The translations under genes and the position numbers were made by a program. From assembly GCA_030374735.1 (NCBI GenBank), contig JASCIV010000007.1:32900-96899 (forward strand): DNA of 64,000 nucleotides, read 5' to 3'. Below are positions 28,051-38,180 of this stretch, in pieces (position 1 is the first letter of the stretch; each line of letters begins with the position of its first letter). This stretch comes from Gracilaria caudata (Eukaryota > Rhodophyta > Florideophyceae > Gracilariales > Gracilariaceae). Below the pieces are notes generated by a model that worked only from the letters and a program-made list of their open reading frames with translations, was not told the origin of the DNA and did no database searches.

Positions 28051-29430
28051 TTATTGAATGCCATTGCTCTTAATGAAACTTTTAACTTGGTCAAAATACT
28101 CTTTGGCAACGACGAGCATTCCTCGTTCAGGAGAACTCCAAAGGACCGCACCTAGGTCTCTTGAATAGGACAGGGTACTTTCGAATCCATGATGAAAGTC
28201 GCTGAGGAGAACACCAGGCCTGCTTTGGACCCTTCCTTGTTCTGCTTCCCAGAGTCTAATTTCGTCACTGACATTTGCTGGGATGATTCCCTTTTTCATT
28301 CTAGGGTGAGCATGCGAATTGAGATATCCTATTATCTGATCAGCAGTGATACCATTCATTAGCGCCTTTCGTACAGCATCGCGAGTTAAGTGACCGACAA
28401 CCATGCTTGGAAGTCTGTACCGCATGTGAGTGAATAAGGCGAGTAAGTTAATCTGAAATGCAGATGTGGTATAGGCATAGACGCGGAAGTTTGTTTCCAC
28501 AAATATTTGAATCTCTCCGGCAGTCTTCGTTAAAGTCATGGTGTCATTTGGTCCAGCAGAAGATCGACTCGCATTCGCAAGAAGGCGAGTTCCAACAAGT
28601 GTCACGCGAAAAGAAGCTCGATCCATGATCACTACACCTAAGTTGTGCAGCTCTCGTAGCAGCGTTTGCTGGGTCATTGTTAGATTCTCTATGTCGTATG
28701 AGCGTCCCGCGCAAGCAAAAGCCATTTCAAATACTAGTGAAAGTGCTTCGACGTTGGCAGGAAACATGGAAGATAGAACGCTGCGCAAGAGGATCCACAG
28801 CTGAGCCGAGGTATCTTTGAGCAAGAACCGAAAACCAGCACTTGTAATATTTAGGCCTTCTCGACGTTGCTCGAGCACTCCAATGTGTAACAGGGCATCT
28901 ATTATACTAGAGGGTACAGAGCTATCATTTGTTGATTCTACAAGAAAGTTAAGAATAGATTCAAGGCGATCTGCTGCAAAATTGTCAAGCTCATGTGGAT
29001 CGGATCCCCCTCTACCACCTCCGAGAACAGGTTGAATTTCGCTTGTTACTGATCTTCGAAGCTCCCTCGCAAAAACAGGGTGAAGGGAAAAATGCGGCTG
29101 CTGTATACGATCATCTGAAGCTTGAACAAACACATGAAGAGCTTTTAGAGCCTTTAGAGCTGCTTCATGTCTATCCAGAGCTCTTTGACGACGGCGTAGG
29201 CTTTTGCGAAATGCTTCTATTGTTGGCGGCGACTCGTGCTCTGGCAGGTACATGAGGCGAGTAACATACAGCCGGGCGAGGGGCGGAAGTGAACGGAAAA
29301 TACATTGAACAGCGTAAGGAGACGTGTAGAGTTCATCTAGCAGATCTGGGTTCTGTTTTGACCATTCAGCAATGTCTGTGAAGAGGGTAGCCGACAAGGG
29401 TACAGCCTGAGAAGAAGGATAGCTTGGCAT
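28051..29430 (-). CDS. TFB2: TFIIH subunit Tfb2/GTF2H4 (p52)
   Basis: Core TFIIH subunit that recruits and stimulates the XPB helicase in transcription initiation and nucleotide excision repair. From the Met at 29430 it has 459 residues, near the family norm (about 460-510). The N-terminal part has LPDLLDELY-type and FRSLPPLARLYVTRLMYL motifs typical of Tfb2. The middle has FLLKDTSAQLWILLRSVL. The C-terminal p52/XPB-interacting domain has GYLNSHAHPRMKKG, VSDEIRLWEAEQGR and a final GAVLWSSPERGMLVVAKEYFDQVKSF, matching the Tfb5-binding region. An in-frame Met at 29472 adds 14 residues. No break or missing segment is seen. Family call is firm. Confidence 0.92.
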   Translation of the reverse strand: MPSYPSSQAVPLSATLFTDIAEWSKQNPDLLDELYTSPYAVQCIFRSLPPLARLYVTRLMYLPEHESPPTIEAFRKSLRRRQRALDRHEAALKALKALHVFVQASDDRIQQPHFSLHPVFARELRRSVTSEIQPVLGGGRGGSDPHELDNFAADRLESILNFLVESTNDSSVPSSIIDALLHIGVLEQRREGLNITSAGFRFLLKDTSAQLWILLRSVLSSMFPANVEALSLVFEMAFACAGRSYDIENLTMTQQTLLRELHNLGVVIMDRASFRVTLVGTRLLANASRSSAGPNDTMTLTKTAGEIQIFVETNFRVYAYTTSAFQINLLALFTHMRYRLPSMVVGHLTRDAVRKALMNGITADQIIGYLNSHAHPRMKKGIIPANVSDEIRLWEAEQGRVQSRPGVLLSDFHHGFESTLSYSRDLGAVLWSSPERGMLVVAKEYFDQVKSFIKSNGIQ

Positions 29431-30340
29431 TTTAGACGGCGTTAGAGAGCGAATTGGGATTGTTTGCTTCACGGGAGAACCCTCTCGTGTGGACGGCGCC
29501 TTGCAACCTGCCTAGGCAACCTTCCCTTGCTATTGAAAAGGCCTTCAGCTTGCCTGAGTTGGATCCAAACGAAAAGAAGCGCAAGGCATGCGCTGCAATT
29601 CTTGGGGAGAGTGTCACTCGCGGAAAAGAGTCGATGATTGAGCCTTGTGCTCACGAGTTGTCCGAGACCCTCAACAGCAGTCGGCTACCTTTGGTATCTT
29701 GTCATGGTCTACCCCGTTGCACAAAAAAGCGTGTACAGGGGTACCTTTGTGCTCCAAGGTGGACAGACAGAACGGTGTCTGTCTGCGGCAAATAGTTTTA
29801 GCGACGGATTAAAGTTACATGAGATCGGCTACAATTTTTCTGTTTTTGAGAAATTCCTAGCTGTCTTTTCTCTACCAACGGCATCCTTGTTTACAGGTAT
29901 TTTTTCTATCGTTTCGATAAGCGCCGTCCTCTCCCTGCTTGTACAAAGGTACCGGTAACTTATCTTCCGACGGCAACTCGCTTTTTCGTTCGGCGCATAA
30001 TCGCGACTCTCTCTCATTTTCCTTTCGCACATCTCCTAACAAAACAGGGAATAAGTGGCAGTTCCACAAGTTTTTGATCCTCCATTCTTCTCTGCCCCTC
30101 TAGATTGTGCGGGACTGCAGATTTCCACTGTTGTGACTCGTCAGCCTTTCGCTTCATAATTTGCACTTTAGACACCACCATAGTTTCCATTCCTGATCAA
30201 CTGAATGACTTTCGACGGCCTTGACGTCGTCGGAGTTCATTTCGTTCGCACTCGCAAGACATAGTTGTCGGTGGATTCGAGTGCGAGCACCTTTCACATC
30301 GATTGCTCCGATAACCCCTATCAAAAGGGCTTAGAAACGT
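29431..30340. other. Intergenic, divergent Tfb2 and exportin-T promoters; doubtful small frames
   Basis: About 900 bases. Two overlapping plus-strand frames, 29454-29795 (113 codons) and 29638-29958 (106 codons, with a hydrophobic C-terminal segment), have somewhat protein-like composition, but no splice pair joins them and no family is recognised. The rest carries nothing visible. Confidence 0.3.
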
Positions 30341-33300
30341 ATGGAAGACTTAAGTGCGGCGGTTCTCGTATGCTTAAATCCACATGTAGACAAGAAACTC
30401 ACTGAACAAGCGCTACAGTACTGCCAGAGGGTTCGGCAATCGCCAGATGGGTGGGCATTCATTTTGCAGAATCTGTCCGTTGCATTGCGACCGGAAGTCG
30501 CGTTTTGGTGCTGTCAAGTTATCCATGACGTTCTGAGAAATCCTTCGCAGTACCCGACACAGTTCTCCCCAGAACAGCAATCATCACTCAGAGCCCAGTT
30601 TCTGACATACATGGCACAACTCGTGCATTCCGGGAAGCCGGGCAGCACGACCGGTGCTCCCGCCACAGAGCATCCGCGGTTCTTGCTGAACAAGGTGTCG
30701 CAAGTCATCGCTGCGTTAATTGCTGCGGATTATCCGCATAATTGGACCGATGCTTTTCGAGGAACAATTATGCCACTCGTCGACAACCAACAGAACATGT
30801 CAAATGCGTCAATAGGGATGTTTCTCCGTTTACTCCGAGCGCTCGATGAAGACGTGACAAGCATTCGAGCTTCGCAACTAAGCGAGCATCACCGTGTCAC
30901 ATCGGTTCGTGTGAAGGATGCTATGAGGGACGATTGTGTGCCTTCCATAATGCAGAAATGTGGGGAACTTATCACGCAGCCCATGTACATATCAGCTGCA
31001 TTCGATATCGTCGCCCGCTATGTCGAATGGATTGACATTGGTCTTGTTCTTCAAGATGCAATTTTGTCTCCCATGTATGCCGCTATTCGAGCACCACAGG
31101 AATGCTCTGCACGTGGATCAGCCGCGTATGCGCTCCGAAGTATCGTTCTCAAGCGCATGAATCCTGAGTTGAAGCTTAACCTCTTGCGAACCCTTCAAAT
31201 TGAAGCGCTGTTGGAGGCCATTCCAGCCGAAATCATCCGTGCCAATCCTGAACAGGAATCTGACCCGGATCTTACCATTCACAGCAGTCAAGTTGAGGTT
31301 GCTTCACTGGTGAACACTTTGTGTATGATTGTTCTTGACGTGCTGAAAGAGGCTTTGAAGGAAAGGAACGCCAATCGTTTTGATAGTTCTGTACATGAGT
31401 TTTCCACCAGAGTTGCGCAAGCAGCAATAGGCCAGGCCTTAAGGCTAACGGATGAAAACGCGGAAGAGGGAAGTTCGTCTCAAACACTGCAGTGCGTCAC
31501 TGCGTACGTGAATGTATTCATACGAATTGCGAAGTCATCAGTTGCAAGCTTAAACGCGGAAGGAGTAAGCGCAATTTCGGCTATTCTGGATGTAGTGGAG
31601 AAACGCGCGTTGATGCCGTCCAGCTTCGATCCCCATGACGATGGATCTGATGGAAACAATTCGTTTGCAGAACAGCGAGAGGTGCTCATCAAGAGTGTAT
31701 TTCGAAGCATTGCACGAGCTGCTCCGGAGCTGTGCGCAGAATTCGTTAGGAATTTGTTCTCGCGGGCTGTGGAAAAGGGTGATGTTGCTTTGACGGAGCT
31801 GTCACTAAGCACTCTGGTAGTGTTAACATCGACTTCTCCTGATGTACCTTTAGTTGTTGAGCTTCGGCGCAATGTTATTTCTAACCCCCCGGCTTGTATG
31901 TTGTTTTCTTCAGACATTCCAATTTCTGCAATGGATAGGCAACAGAGGGCCCGTCACAACCAACTTGAGCTAATTGCAATCACTTACTTTGACCTTGTTG
32001 CAAGATCTTATCGACTGTTTCTCACTCGAAGCGATACACAACTTTTATCCTCCGTCCTTCCAGTATTTTTCGATGGAAGAGGTCTAAGTCATAGATCTTC
32101 GGAATCAATTCGCTCGCAAGCTGCTTACTCTCTACTTAAACTGGCACGCCCGTTGCGGACCGTGGTGACAACAACTCATCTTGATGCTGTGCTTAATGCG
32201 GCGCATGTACATTTGTTCCCCGTGAAGTTGGACTCTCTATCACAGGAGTTCAAGAATCAGATGCTCATATTTGAGACTGTGGGTTATCTGTTGGGAACCG
32301 ACCATAAGCGCCAAGATACTCTACAATACCTTACTGCTATACTGAAGCCGTTGATGAAAGCGGTGCAGGAGAACGCAGGCCCCGCTTGCGCTCCTTACAT
32401 ATCTGCGTGCGGATATCTCTCCAAGGGGTTTGGAGGAGATTCAAAACCTTTGCTGCTCATTGTGCAGGACGCGGAACAGCCTAAAGGCACGGGATTGATG
32501 AAGCATGCATCCGCAAATGAAGAAGCTGCCACAAGAGATGTGAAGGTGCAACGGGTATCAGCGCTAAGCGCTGAAATGCAAAACGTGTGGACGACGTGTC
32601 TCGAAGCGATTATCAAAGCGTCGGCCATGTGCTTGGCGCCGACTAGAGATGCGAGTTTGATGGAGCTGAGGATGAAGCTGCTTTTCTTTTTGCACCGCAT
32701 GATTGACACAGTTGGAAACAACGTTCTTCCGTATCTGGAACAAATTCTACCCGAGCTTTTGAACGGGTCCGAATCTCCACTGGAGTTGCGCGATGTGATT
32801 ATTCTGGCGTCGCAAGCGCTAACAAAGTTTGGCAAGTGTTTCGAATCAGTGGCGATGAGAATCTACGTTCCAATTGTGCAAAAAGTGCATAGACATTCGT
32901 TTAGCATCGATGCGAATACGCTGATGGCGATATCCGAAGAGGGACGAGAAGCGGTGGAAATGCATCGCGCGTACACGTACTTTCTACACGCAATTGTGGG
33001 AACAAGCCTGATTCAAATCGTGCTTCACGAAGCAAACCAGTGCGTGATCCAGACGGTGATGGATTCGCTTCTGGCTAGCGCGGTGGGCGAACGTCTGGAC
33101 GTGCGCGTGGCAGCGTCGGTGATGAAAATGTCGTTGCACATGCTCGCGCAGATGGTGGAGAAATGGAGTGGGTCGGCGATGCAAGCGGACGGATCGAGCA
33201 CACCGCCGGGATTCATGGAGTTTGCGGTGCGAAAAATCTCAACGGCGTCGGTGTTGGCCGGGGTGAGGGGAACGATTTTCAGGTACGGCGACTACGACAG

Positions 33301-33523
33301 CGGGCAAGCGGTGGCTGTGGTGAGTGAGATTGTGACTCTGCAGCGGGTGTGCGGGTCGCATCTGAAGCGTGCGTTTGGGGAGTTTATGTTGAAGGAGGCG
33401 CTGAAATCGGTGCCGCAAGAAGTTGCGGAGAAATACGTTGCTGCGATATATGCGTCTGGCACGCCGATGGGCGTTGTTGTGCAAGGGTATATCACAATTG
33501 CGAAGATGATGAGGACAATGTGA
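30341..33523 (+). CDS. XPOT: Exportin-T (XPOT/Los1/PAUSED), tRNA export receptor
   Basis: A 1060-residue importin-beta-like HEAT-repeat receptor that carries mature tRNAs out of the nucleus with Ran-GTP. The N-terminal region (VAFWCCQVIHDVLRN ... FLLNKVSQVIAALIAADYPHNWTDAF) and IKDTMRE-like VRVKDAMRDDCVPSIMQKC match the exportin-T signature and its Xpo1 domain. Helical repeats run the whole length, with a MELRMKLLFFLHRMIDTVGNNVLPYLEQILPELL block near 770-800. No introns or gaps. Length is in the usual range (about 960-1100). Codon use becomes visibly GC-richer in the last 600 bases, leading into the GC block downstream. The Met at 30341 gives the family-like start MEDLSAAVLVCLNP. Confidence 0.93.
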   Translation: MEDLSAAVLVCLNPHVDKKLTEQALQYCQRVRQSPDGWAFILQNLSVALRPEVAFWCCQVIHDVLRNPSQYPTQFSPEQQSSLRAQFLTYMAQLVHSGKPGSTTGAPATEHPRFLLNKVSQVIAALIAADYPHNWTDAFRGTIMPLVDNQQNMSNASIGMFLRLLRALDEDVTSIRASQLSEHHRVTSVRVKDAMRDDCVPSIMQKCGELITQPMYISAAFDIVARYVEWIDIGLVLQDAILSPMYAAIRAPQECSARGSAAYALRSIVLKRMNPELKLNLLRTLQIEALLEAIPAEIIRANPEQESDPDLTIHSSQVEVASLVNTLCMIVLDVLKEALKERNANRFDSSVHEFSTRVAQAAIGQALRLTDENAEEGSSSQTLQCVTAYVNVFIRIAKSSVASLNAEGVSAISAILDVVEKRALMPSSFDPHDDGSDGNNSFAEQREVLIKSVFRSIARAAPELCAEFVRNLFSRAVEKGDVALTELSLSTLVVLTSTSPDVPLVVELRRNVISNPPACMLFSSDIPISAMDRQQRARHNQLELIAITYFDLVARSYRLFLTRSDTQLLSSVLPVFFDGRGLSHRSSESIRSQAAYSLLKLARPLRTVVTTTHLDAVLNAAHVHLFPVKLDSLSQEFKNQMLIFETVGYLLGTDHKRQDTLQYLTAILKPLMKAVQENAGPACAPYISACGYLSKGFGGDSKPLLLIVQDAEQPKGTGLMKHASANEEAATRDVKVQRVSALSAEMQNVWTTCLEAIIKASAMCLAPTRDASLMELRMKLLFFLHRMIDTVGNNVLPYLEQILPELLNGSESPLELRDVIILASQALTKFGKCFESVAMRIYVPIVQKVHRHSFSIDANTLMAISEEGREAVEMHRAYTYFLHAIVGTSLIQIVLHEANQCVIQTVMDSLLASAVGERLDVRVAASVMKMSLHMLAQMVEKWSGSAMQADGSSTPPGFMEFAVRKISTASVLAGVRGTIFRYGDYDSGQAVAVVSEIVTLQRVCGSHLKRAFGEFMLKEALKSVPQEVAEKYVAAIYASGTPMGVVVQGYITIAKMMRTM

Positions 33524-33603
33524 AGGTTTTTATGTGGGTGCTGGTGAGAAGAAAAGGCTTGTGCTCAGCACACAAAAAAAAAAAAAAAGGATTGATGTTG
33601 AGG

Positions 33604-33609
33604 AATAAA
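33604..33609 (+). promoter_or_regulatory. Possible AATAAA polyadenylation signal of exportin-T
   Basis: AATAAA lies 81 bases after the exportin-T stop codon, shortly after an A15 run at 33574-33588. Position fits a cleavage signal, but whether this organism uses AATAAA is not shown by the other genes here. Confidence 0.3.
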
Positions 33610-34530
33610 CGAACGCAAAATGACGCTTAGGATACGGAGATCGAAGGGGATTTTAGTTGATGGTGGAGCGTTGGTGGTAGTGGATGTTTGGCTTGGGGGC
33701 GCCTCGAGAAAGACAATTCAACTGAGACGGGAGTGAGAAGTGCTCAAGTGGCGACAGCCCCGTGTTCAAAAGTGTCGTCGACAACACTGCTTTTTCGGTG
33801 GCTGCAAATGGAAGCGTTAGAAAGCAGTGTAGCGTGCAGCAGCAGAGCGTTGGGCTAAGTTGGGGCTGCGAGTGCGGAGCGGAAAGGCGCGATTCCGCTC
33901 GGCAGGCGGTGACAGTTGGGGGCTAATAATGAAGGGCTCCGTTGTATTATCACGTCACGAGACTCGCAACTGTGGTGCGCGTGCGAGTGAGTGGTGACTC
34001 TCACCACTGGTGAGCGTGTGCGCGTCAATCGCGCGGAATCGTTTTGCGCATTTACATTTACACCTGCCGATTTTTCATCATCACGATGAGGATGACACCA
34101 CACCACTCTTGCGACAGCTGACGTTATATTTGTCGTTCAGCGTGAACATCTGCGGAGGCAGCGCGCTATGAGAGCAATGGGCGCTTGCTCCGGTTGCCTT
34201 CTCTGACACGAAAAAAATGTGTGCGGCGTAGATAGCGCTGTGCGCTTTGACGACGAGCAACGGGAGGTCGGGAGGTGGGGCGATCACGCCGCGCAAAATC
34301 TGTCATCGTCATCACGTACTGTGTGAGCGGCACAGCCACCCCCTCTACCGCCCAGCCGCAGCAAATCCTCAACCACATGTGTGCGCGCGCTCGCGCGCCA
34401 TGATGCACTTCGCCGTGTGCGACAACCTGCCGCGGCGGCACCCCGCTCTCTCCCCACGCTTCTTCTTCAGCCACACTGCGCGCGCAAGCAGCGCGAAAGC
34501 AGCGAGAACCCCACCCGCCGTACCCGCGCC
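33610..34530. other. Intergenic, entry into GC-rich block
   Basis: About 920 bases, increasingly GC- and CpG-rich toward the right. Contains no convincing frame or RNA gene. Its right part should hold the promoter of the MSP-domain gene. Confidence 0.4.
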
Positions 34531-36018
34531 ATGAGCGCGCTCACGCAGCAAATCCCCGTACCAAGGCCGCCGTCCACGCGCTCCACAACGGCGCCGCAAC
34601 CCGCGAGCGACTCGTTCTTCACCGTCACGCCGGCGCACTACGTGACGTTTCGCACCTCACTCAACAAGCACTGCGCTCACACGCTCACCATCCACAACAA
34701 CAGCGCCGAGACGCTGCTGTACAAGGTGAAGAGCAACGAGCACCGCGTGTACGTCGTGCAGGCCGCGTGCGGCTACATCCAGCCGCACGCCACGGCCTCC
34801 GTCACGGTGCTACAGCGCGCGCAGCCGCGCTTCCTCCCCGCGCGCGACGTGGCGCGCCACCGCTTGCTGGTGCTGGGCGCGCCGCTCAGCGCCGCGCCGT
34901 ACCGTAACTTTGACGACGCCGTGTCTGCCGCCGTGCTGTGGTTGCAGGTGCGCGATGAACATGTTCGGCAACGCACGCTGCGTGTGGTGGCAAAGCGCTG
35001 TTCGTTGTTCGTGCCGCTGCAACAGCTTGTGATGTATCAACCGCACTCGCTCACGTTCTCGCCGGCACAGCCGCCGCATGAGGGGTGCGTGGCGCAGCTG
35101 AGCGTGACGAATATCAGCGATGTGCGCGTGTTGTACAAGCTCAAGGGCTCCAATGTGCAGGCGTACGAGGTGCAGCCGCGACTGGGCGTGCTTGAACCGC
35201 GCCAAACGTCGCGCATCCAACTGCGCATGCAAGCCACGCGCGAGTACGACCACCATGACCATGTTCACGACGCGCAGCACAGACACGACGACGACGACGA
35301 CCACGACCACGACGACGACGCGATCTGCGCGACGCGCGCGCCGGGTGAGAATGACCGATTCCGATTGGAAGTGGCGGCTGTGCACGATGAAAACGCGCTG
35401 CTCAACATGTCGGCGGCGCAGCTATGGCCGCGCGTGCTGGCGGGCGATATCGACAGCGTCACACTGCACGTCTCCAAGCGCGCGTCCGACCGCGCGTTCG
35501 ATGCGCCCGGCACCGTGGCGCGCAATTTCCGCAACCTGCGCTTCACGCTGAAGCCACGAACACCGTCCAAACAAAGCGTGCAACACGCCGCATGCTTTGC
35601 GCGTCTCGCGGAGGATGTGGTGGTATGTACACCGAGCGTATTACGCGTGCGCGTGCAAGATGAAGGCGATGAGCAACGCTCCATACTGCGCGTGAGCAAC
35701 ATCTGTGAGCACAGCGTGTTGCTTCGCTTCTTCACTCGCAACGCGGCGCTATACGACGTGCAGCCGCCGCAGCACGTGATTGGCGCGTACGACGCGCTCA
35801 CGCTGCGCGTGCGCGTGCGCAACGTGCGCGTGTTGTGCGACGAGTGGGAGCGATTGACGGATGAGGCGTGGCTGCAGCTCATCGTGCTGCCGCCCGACGT
35901 GGCGCTGGCGCTGGGCGCGCATCCCGGCGAGCAACCACTGCAGCAACTGTGGCGGCGCACGCACCACGCCGACGTGCTGCGCGTGCGCGTGGCGCTTCAC
36001 ATTCGGCGCACGCTGTGA
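34531..36018 (+). CDS. Protein with three MSP (VAP-like) domains
   Basis: A 495-residue protein with three immunoglobulin-like MSP domains of the VAP/major-sperm-protein fold, which in VAPs bind FFAT motifs at ER contact sites. Domain 1 (about 25-140) starts FFTVTPAHYVTFRTSLNKHCAHTLTIHNNSAETLLYKVK-like. Domain 2 (about 165-240) has YQPHSLTFSP and VTNISDVRVLYKLKGSN. Domain 3 (about 360-470) has CTPSVLRVR and VSNICEHSVLLRFFTRN. The repeated pattern N-x-S/C-x-x-x-V/L-L-Y/F-K/R is clear. A His/Asp run (about 250-270, HDDDDDHDHDDD) sits between domains 2 and 3. No C-terminal membrane anchor, unlike VAP. Codons are strongly GC-ending. I chose the Met at 34531; the frame is open upstream. MSP fold is well supported; function unknown. 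Confidence 0.75.
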   Translation: MSALTQQIPVPRPPSTRSTTAPQPASDSFFTVTPAHYVTFRTSLNKHCAHTLTIHNNSAETLLYKVKSNEHRVYVVQAACGYIQPHATASVTVLQRAQPRFLPARDVARHRLLVLGAPLSAAPYRNFDDAVSAAVLWLQVRDEHVRQRTLRVVAKRCSLFVPLQQLVMYQPHSLTFSPAQPPHEGCVAQLSVTNISDVRVLYKLKGSNVQAYEVQPRLGVLEPRQTSRIQLRMQATREYDHHDHVHDAQHRHDDDDDHDHDDDAICATRAPGENDRFRLEVAAVHDENALLNMSAAQLWPRVLAGDIDSVTLHVSKRASDRAFDAPGTVARNFRNLRFTLKPRTPSKQSVQHAACFARLAEDVVVCTPSVLRVRVQDEGDEQRSILRVSNICEHSVLLRFFTRNAALYDVQPPQHVIGAYDALTLRVRVRNVRVLCDEWERLTDEAWLQLIVLPPDVALALGAHPGEQPLQQLWRRTHHADVLRVRVALHIRRTL

Positions 36019-36117
36019 TTTTTTCGCAGCAGCAGCGGAACAAAAAAAAAAAAACGCGAGATATGGCAGATATTTGCGCGTGCGCGCTGCCCATTGGCGC
36101 GCGCGCACGCGCCGCAG

Positions 36118-36141
36118 CACACACACACACACACACACACA
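36118..36141. repeat. (CA)n microsatellite
   Basis: Twelve CA dinucleotides in the 285-base gap between the convergent MSP-domain and bZIP genes. Flanked by A-runs near 36041-36054 and 36272-36300. Confidence 0.9.
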
Positions 36142-36302
36142 AGCACAACAGGGCACAAGCAACAAGCAAAAGAATGGGGCGCGCGCGGCGTCTTTTTTTA
36201 TTCTTTTTACACAACAACACTCGGGGCGCGCAAAGGGGAAAGAGATTGCTCACATCCAGTAAAGAAAGGAAGAAGAAAAAAAAAAAAAAGTGAAAAAAAA
36301 GG

Positions 36303-37775
36303 TCATTCCTTCTTGAGCTCGCTGTCAGTATTAATCAGAATGTTATCGAAGCTTATGTTATTGGCGCCGTTGCTGTTGTTGTTAGCCAGGTCAAACAGTC
36401 GCTCCACAATGCTCAGGTTCCTCGCCATCGACGGCTGCGACGAGCTTCCCGACGCCGGCAACGCGTCCGCCAGTCTGTCCGCGCTCAGCGACAGGTGCAG
36501 TTTGCTGGGCATTCGCAGCAGTCCGCCGCCGCCGCCGCCCTCCGCGCCAGCGCCCGGCAGCAAGTTGTCCGCCGACGCGCCGATGATCTTGTCCAACATG
36601 TCCGTGGACAGCGACACGTGCAGCGTGGAGCCCGTGCGCGCCAGCTTGGGCGACTGTTGCCCCACGTGCGCGTTGGCGTGCTTGAGTTGCTGGTAACACA
36701 CCTTCAGTTGCTCATGCTCCGCGCGCAGCGCCTCGTGCGCGGCGCGTTCGCGTTTGAGTTCGCTCTCCACCTGTCGACAACGCGTACTCACGCGTTGCGC
36801 GTGTGCCAGCAGCTCGTCCACCTCCTCGCCCACCTCCGCAATTGTCTTGCGTTGCTTATCCCTCGACCGCGCCGCCGACGCGCGGTTTCTCAGCCGTCGT
36901 TTGTGCAGCATGATGTCGCGCTCATGCGCGCTCATCTTGCGCGACTTGGCCGCCGTGCTGCCGCGCAAGTCCACCAGGTCGCGCGGATCGAAACGCGCCT
37001 CCTCCTCCTTGGTCATGCGGTGGCGTCGAATCTTGCCCACGCCGCGCGCATGACTTCGCGTTTTGTGCGCGCGCGACGACGCGCGACGACGCGACACAGA
37101 CGCGTCGGAGGAGTGCGCGTTGGTGGAGGTGGATAGCAGCGAATGTGCGGCGGGCGACAGCGGTGTCTGCAACGGCGGCAACGCGCTGGAGCGCGCGCCT
37201 GGGGTGCGCGACGGTGGGGAGCACACGCGCGACGCGTCGAAGAGTAACGGCTGCGACACGGCGAGCTGCGCCGCTGACGGCGGCGGCGGCGGCGGTGGCG
37301 GCGGTGGTGGCGGCGACGGCGGCGACGGCGCGACGGCGCGCGCAACGTTGAGCGCGACGGAGGGCGGCGACGCGGACAGGTTGGGCTTGGGCGGCGACAG
37401 CGCGAACAGCCGCGCGTCGCGCACAAACGTGGGCGGCAGCGCGACGGCGGCGGCGCTGACGGCGGGCGGCACGGCGGCGGCGCTGACGGCGGGCGGCACG
37501 GCCGCGGCGTTGGCGACGGCAGCGGCGGCGGCGGCAGCAGCGGCGGCGGCGGCGGCGGCGGCGGAGGAGGAGGAGGTGGTGGTGTTGGTGACGGGGTTGG
37601 GGTTGTGGTTGTGGTTGTGGTTGGGGTTTGCAGTGGAAGATGGCGCAACGGTGGGTGGCATGGGTTGCATGATGCGACGTTGCCACTCGGCGTCCTTGAG
37701 ACGCAGCGCGGCGTCGCAGTCGCGCAGGCGTTGCATCTCGCACAACTCGGAGCCAATGCTTCCCAGACTGCGCAT
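36303..37775 (-). CDS. bZIP transcription factor with long low-complexity N-terminus
   Basis: A 490-residue nuclear DNA-binding protein, numbered from the Met at 37775. The bZIP basic region (about 291-312, KRRLRNRASAARSRDKQRK) has the invariant N-x7-R; the leucine zipper follows to about 360 (LLAHAQRV, ESELKRERAAHEALRAEHEQL). The N-terminal half is low complexity: His-Asn repeats (51-62), a run of 15 Ala (72-86), a duplicated AAAVPPAVS and a run of 12 Pro (155-166). After the zipper, three related segments recur: STLHVSLSTDML, SKLHLSLSADRL and ARNLSIVERLF, which look like repeated short phosphorylation or docking motifs. The frame continues upstream to 38129 with Leu/Cys-rich sequence unlikely to be coding. 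Target genes unknown. Family is certain. Confidence 0.87.
   Translation of the reverse strand: MRSLGSIGSELCEMQRLRDCDAALRLKDAEWQRRIMQPMPPTVAPSSTANPNHNHNHNPNPVTNTTTSSSSAAAAAAAAAAAAAAAVANAAAVPPAVSAAAVPPAVSAAAVALPPTFVRDARLFALSPPKPNLSASPPSVALNVARAVAPSPPSPPPPPPPPPPPPSAAQLAVSQPLLFDASRVCSPPSRTPGARSSALPPLQTPLSPAAHSLLSTSTNAHSSDASVSRRRASSRAHKTRSHARGVGKIRRHRMTKEEEARFDPRDLVDLRGSTAAKSRKMSAHERDIMLHKRRLRNRASAARSRDKQRKTIAEVGEEVDELLAHAQRVSTRCRQVESELKRERAAHEALRAEHEQLKVCYQQLKHANAHVGQQSPKLARTGSTLHVSLSTDMLDKIIGASADNLLPGAGAEGGGGGGLLRMPSKLHLSLSADRLADALPASGSSSQPSMARNLSIVERLFDLANNNSNGANNISFDNILINTDSELKKE
37445..37498. repeat. Perfect 27-nt tandem duplication in bZIP coding sequence
   Basis: Two identical adjacent 27-nt units at 37445-37471 and 37472-37498, encoding AAAVPPAVS twice on the minus strand. 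It keeps frame. A recent slippage event is the simplest explanation. Confidence 0.9.
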
Positions 37776-38180
37776 GACGAGCAAAAGACACACACACGCG
37801 CGCGCGAGCGCAAAGCAGGCAGCGAGCAACACACGAACAGCGCGCGGTGCGCAAAAAGCAGCGCGAAGAAGAGCACAAGCGGCGCGCAAAAAAGGCAGAA
37901 AAACAGCGCGCGCAAAGCAAAGCAGAGAGCGCAGCAGCGGCAGCAGCAGCGGCAGCAGCAGCACAAAGCAAAGCGTTGGGCGCTGAAACTTGACGAAGCG
38001 TTTGCTCAAGAGCGCGTCTGCGCACACTCGAGCGCGACGACGCGCCGCCGCCAATAAAAGCGGCTGACGCGGAACACGCGCGTCGTGACGTGTACGCGGC
38101 GCGCACGCGCGCGGGTGCGCAATCTCCACGCCGCCAGATTGCGCGCGCGCGCGCCCATTGGCCGTTGCACCGCGGCCAGC

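Noticed and set aside
29454..29958. Two overlapping plus-strand frames as one spliced membrane protein
   Set aside because: No usable GT-AG pair joins them in frame and no family is recognised.
33574..33588. A15 run after intronless exportin-T, suggesting a retrocopy
   Set aside because: Almost all genes here lack introns, the frame is intact and there are no flanking target duplications.
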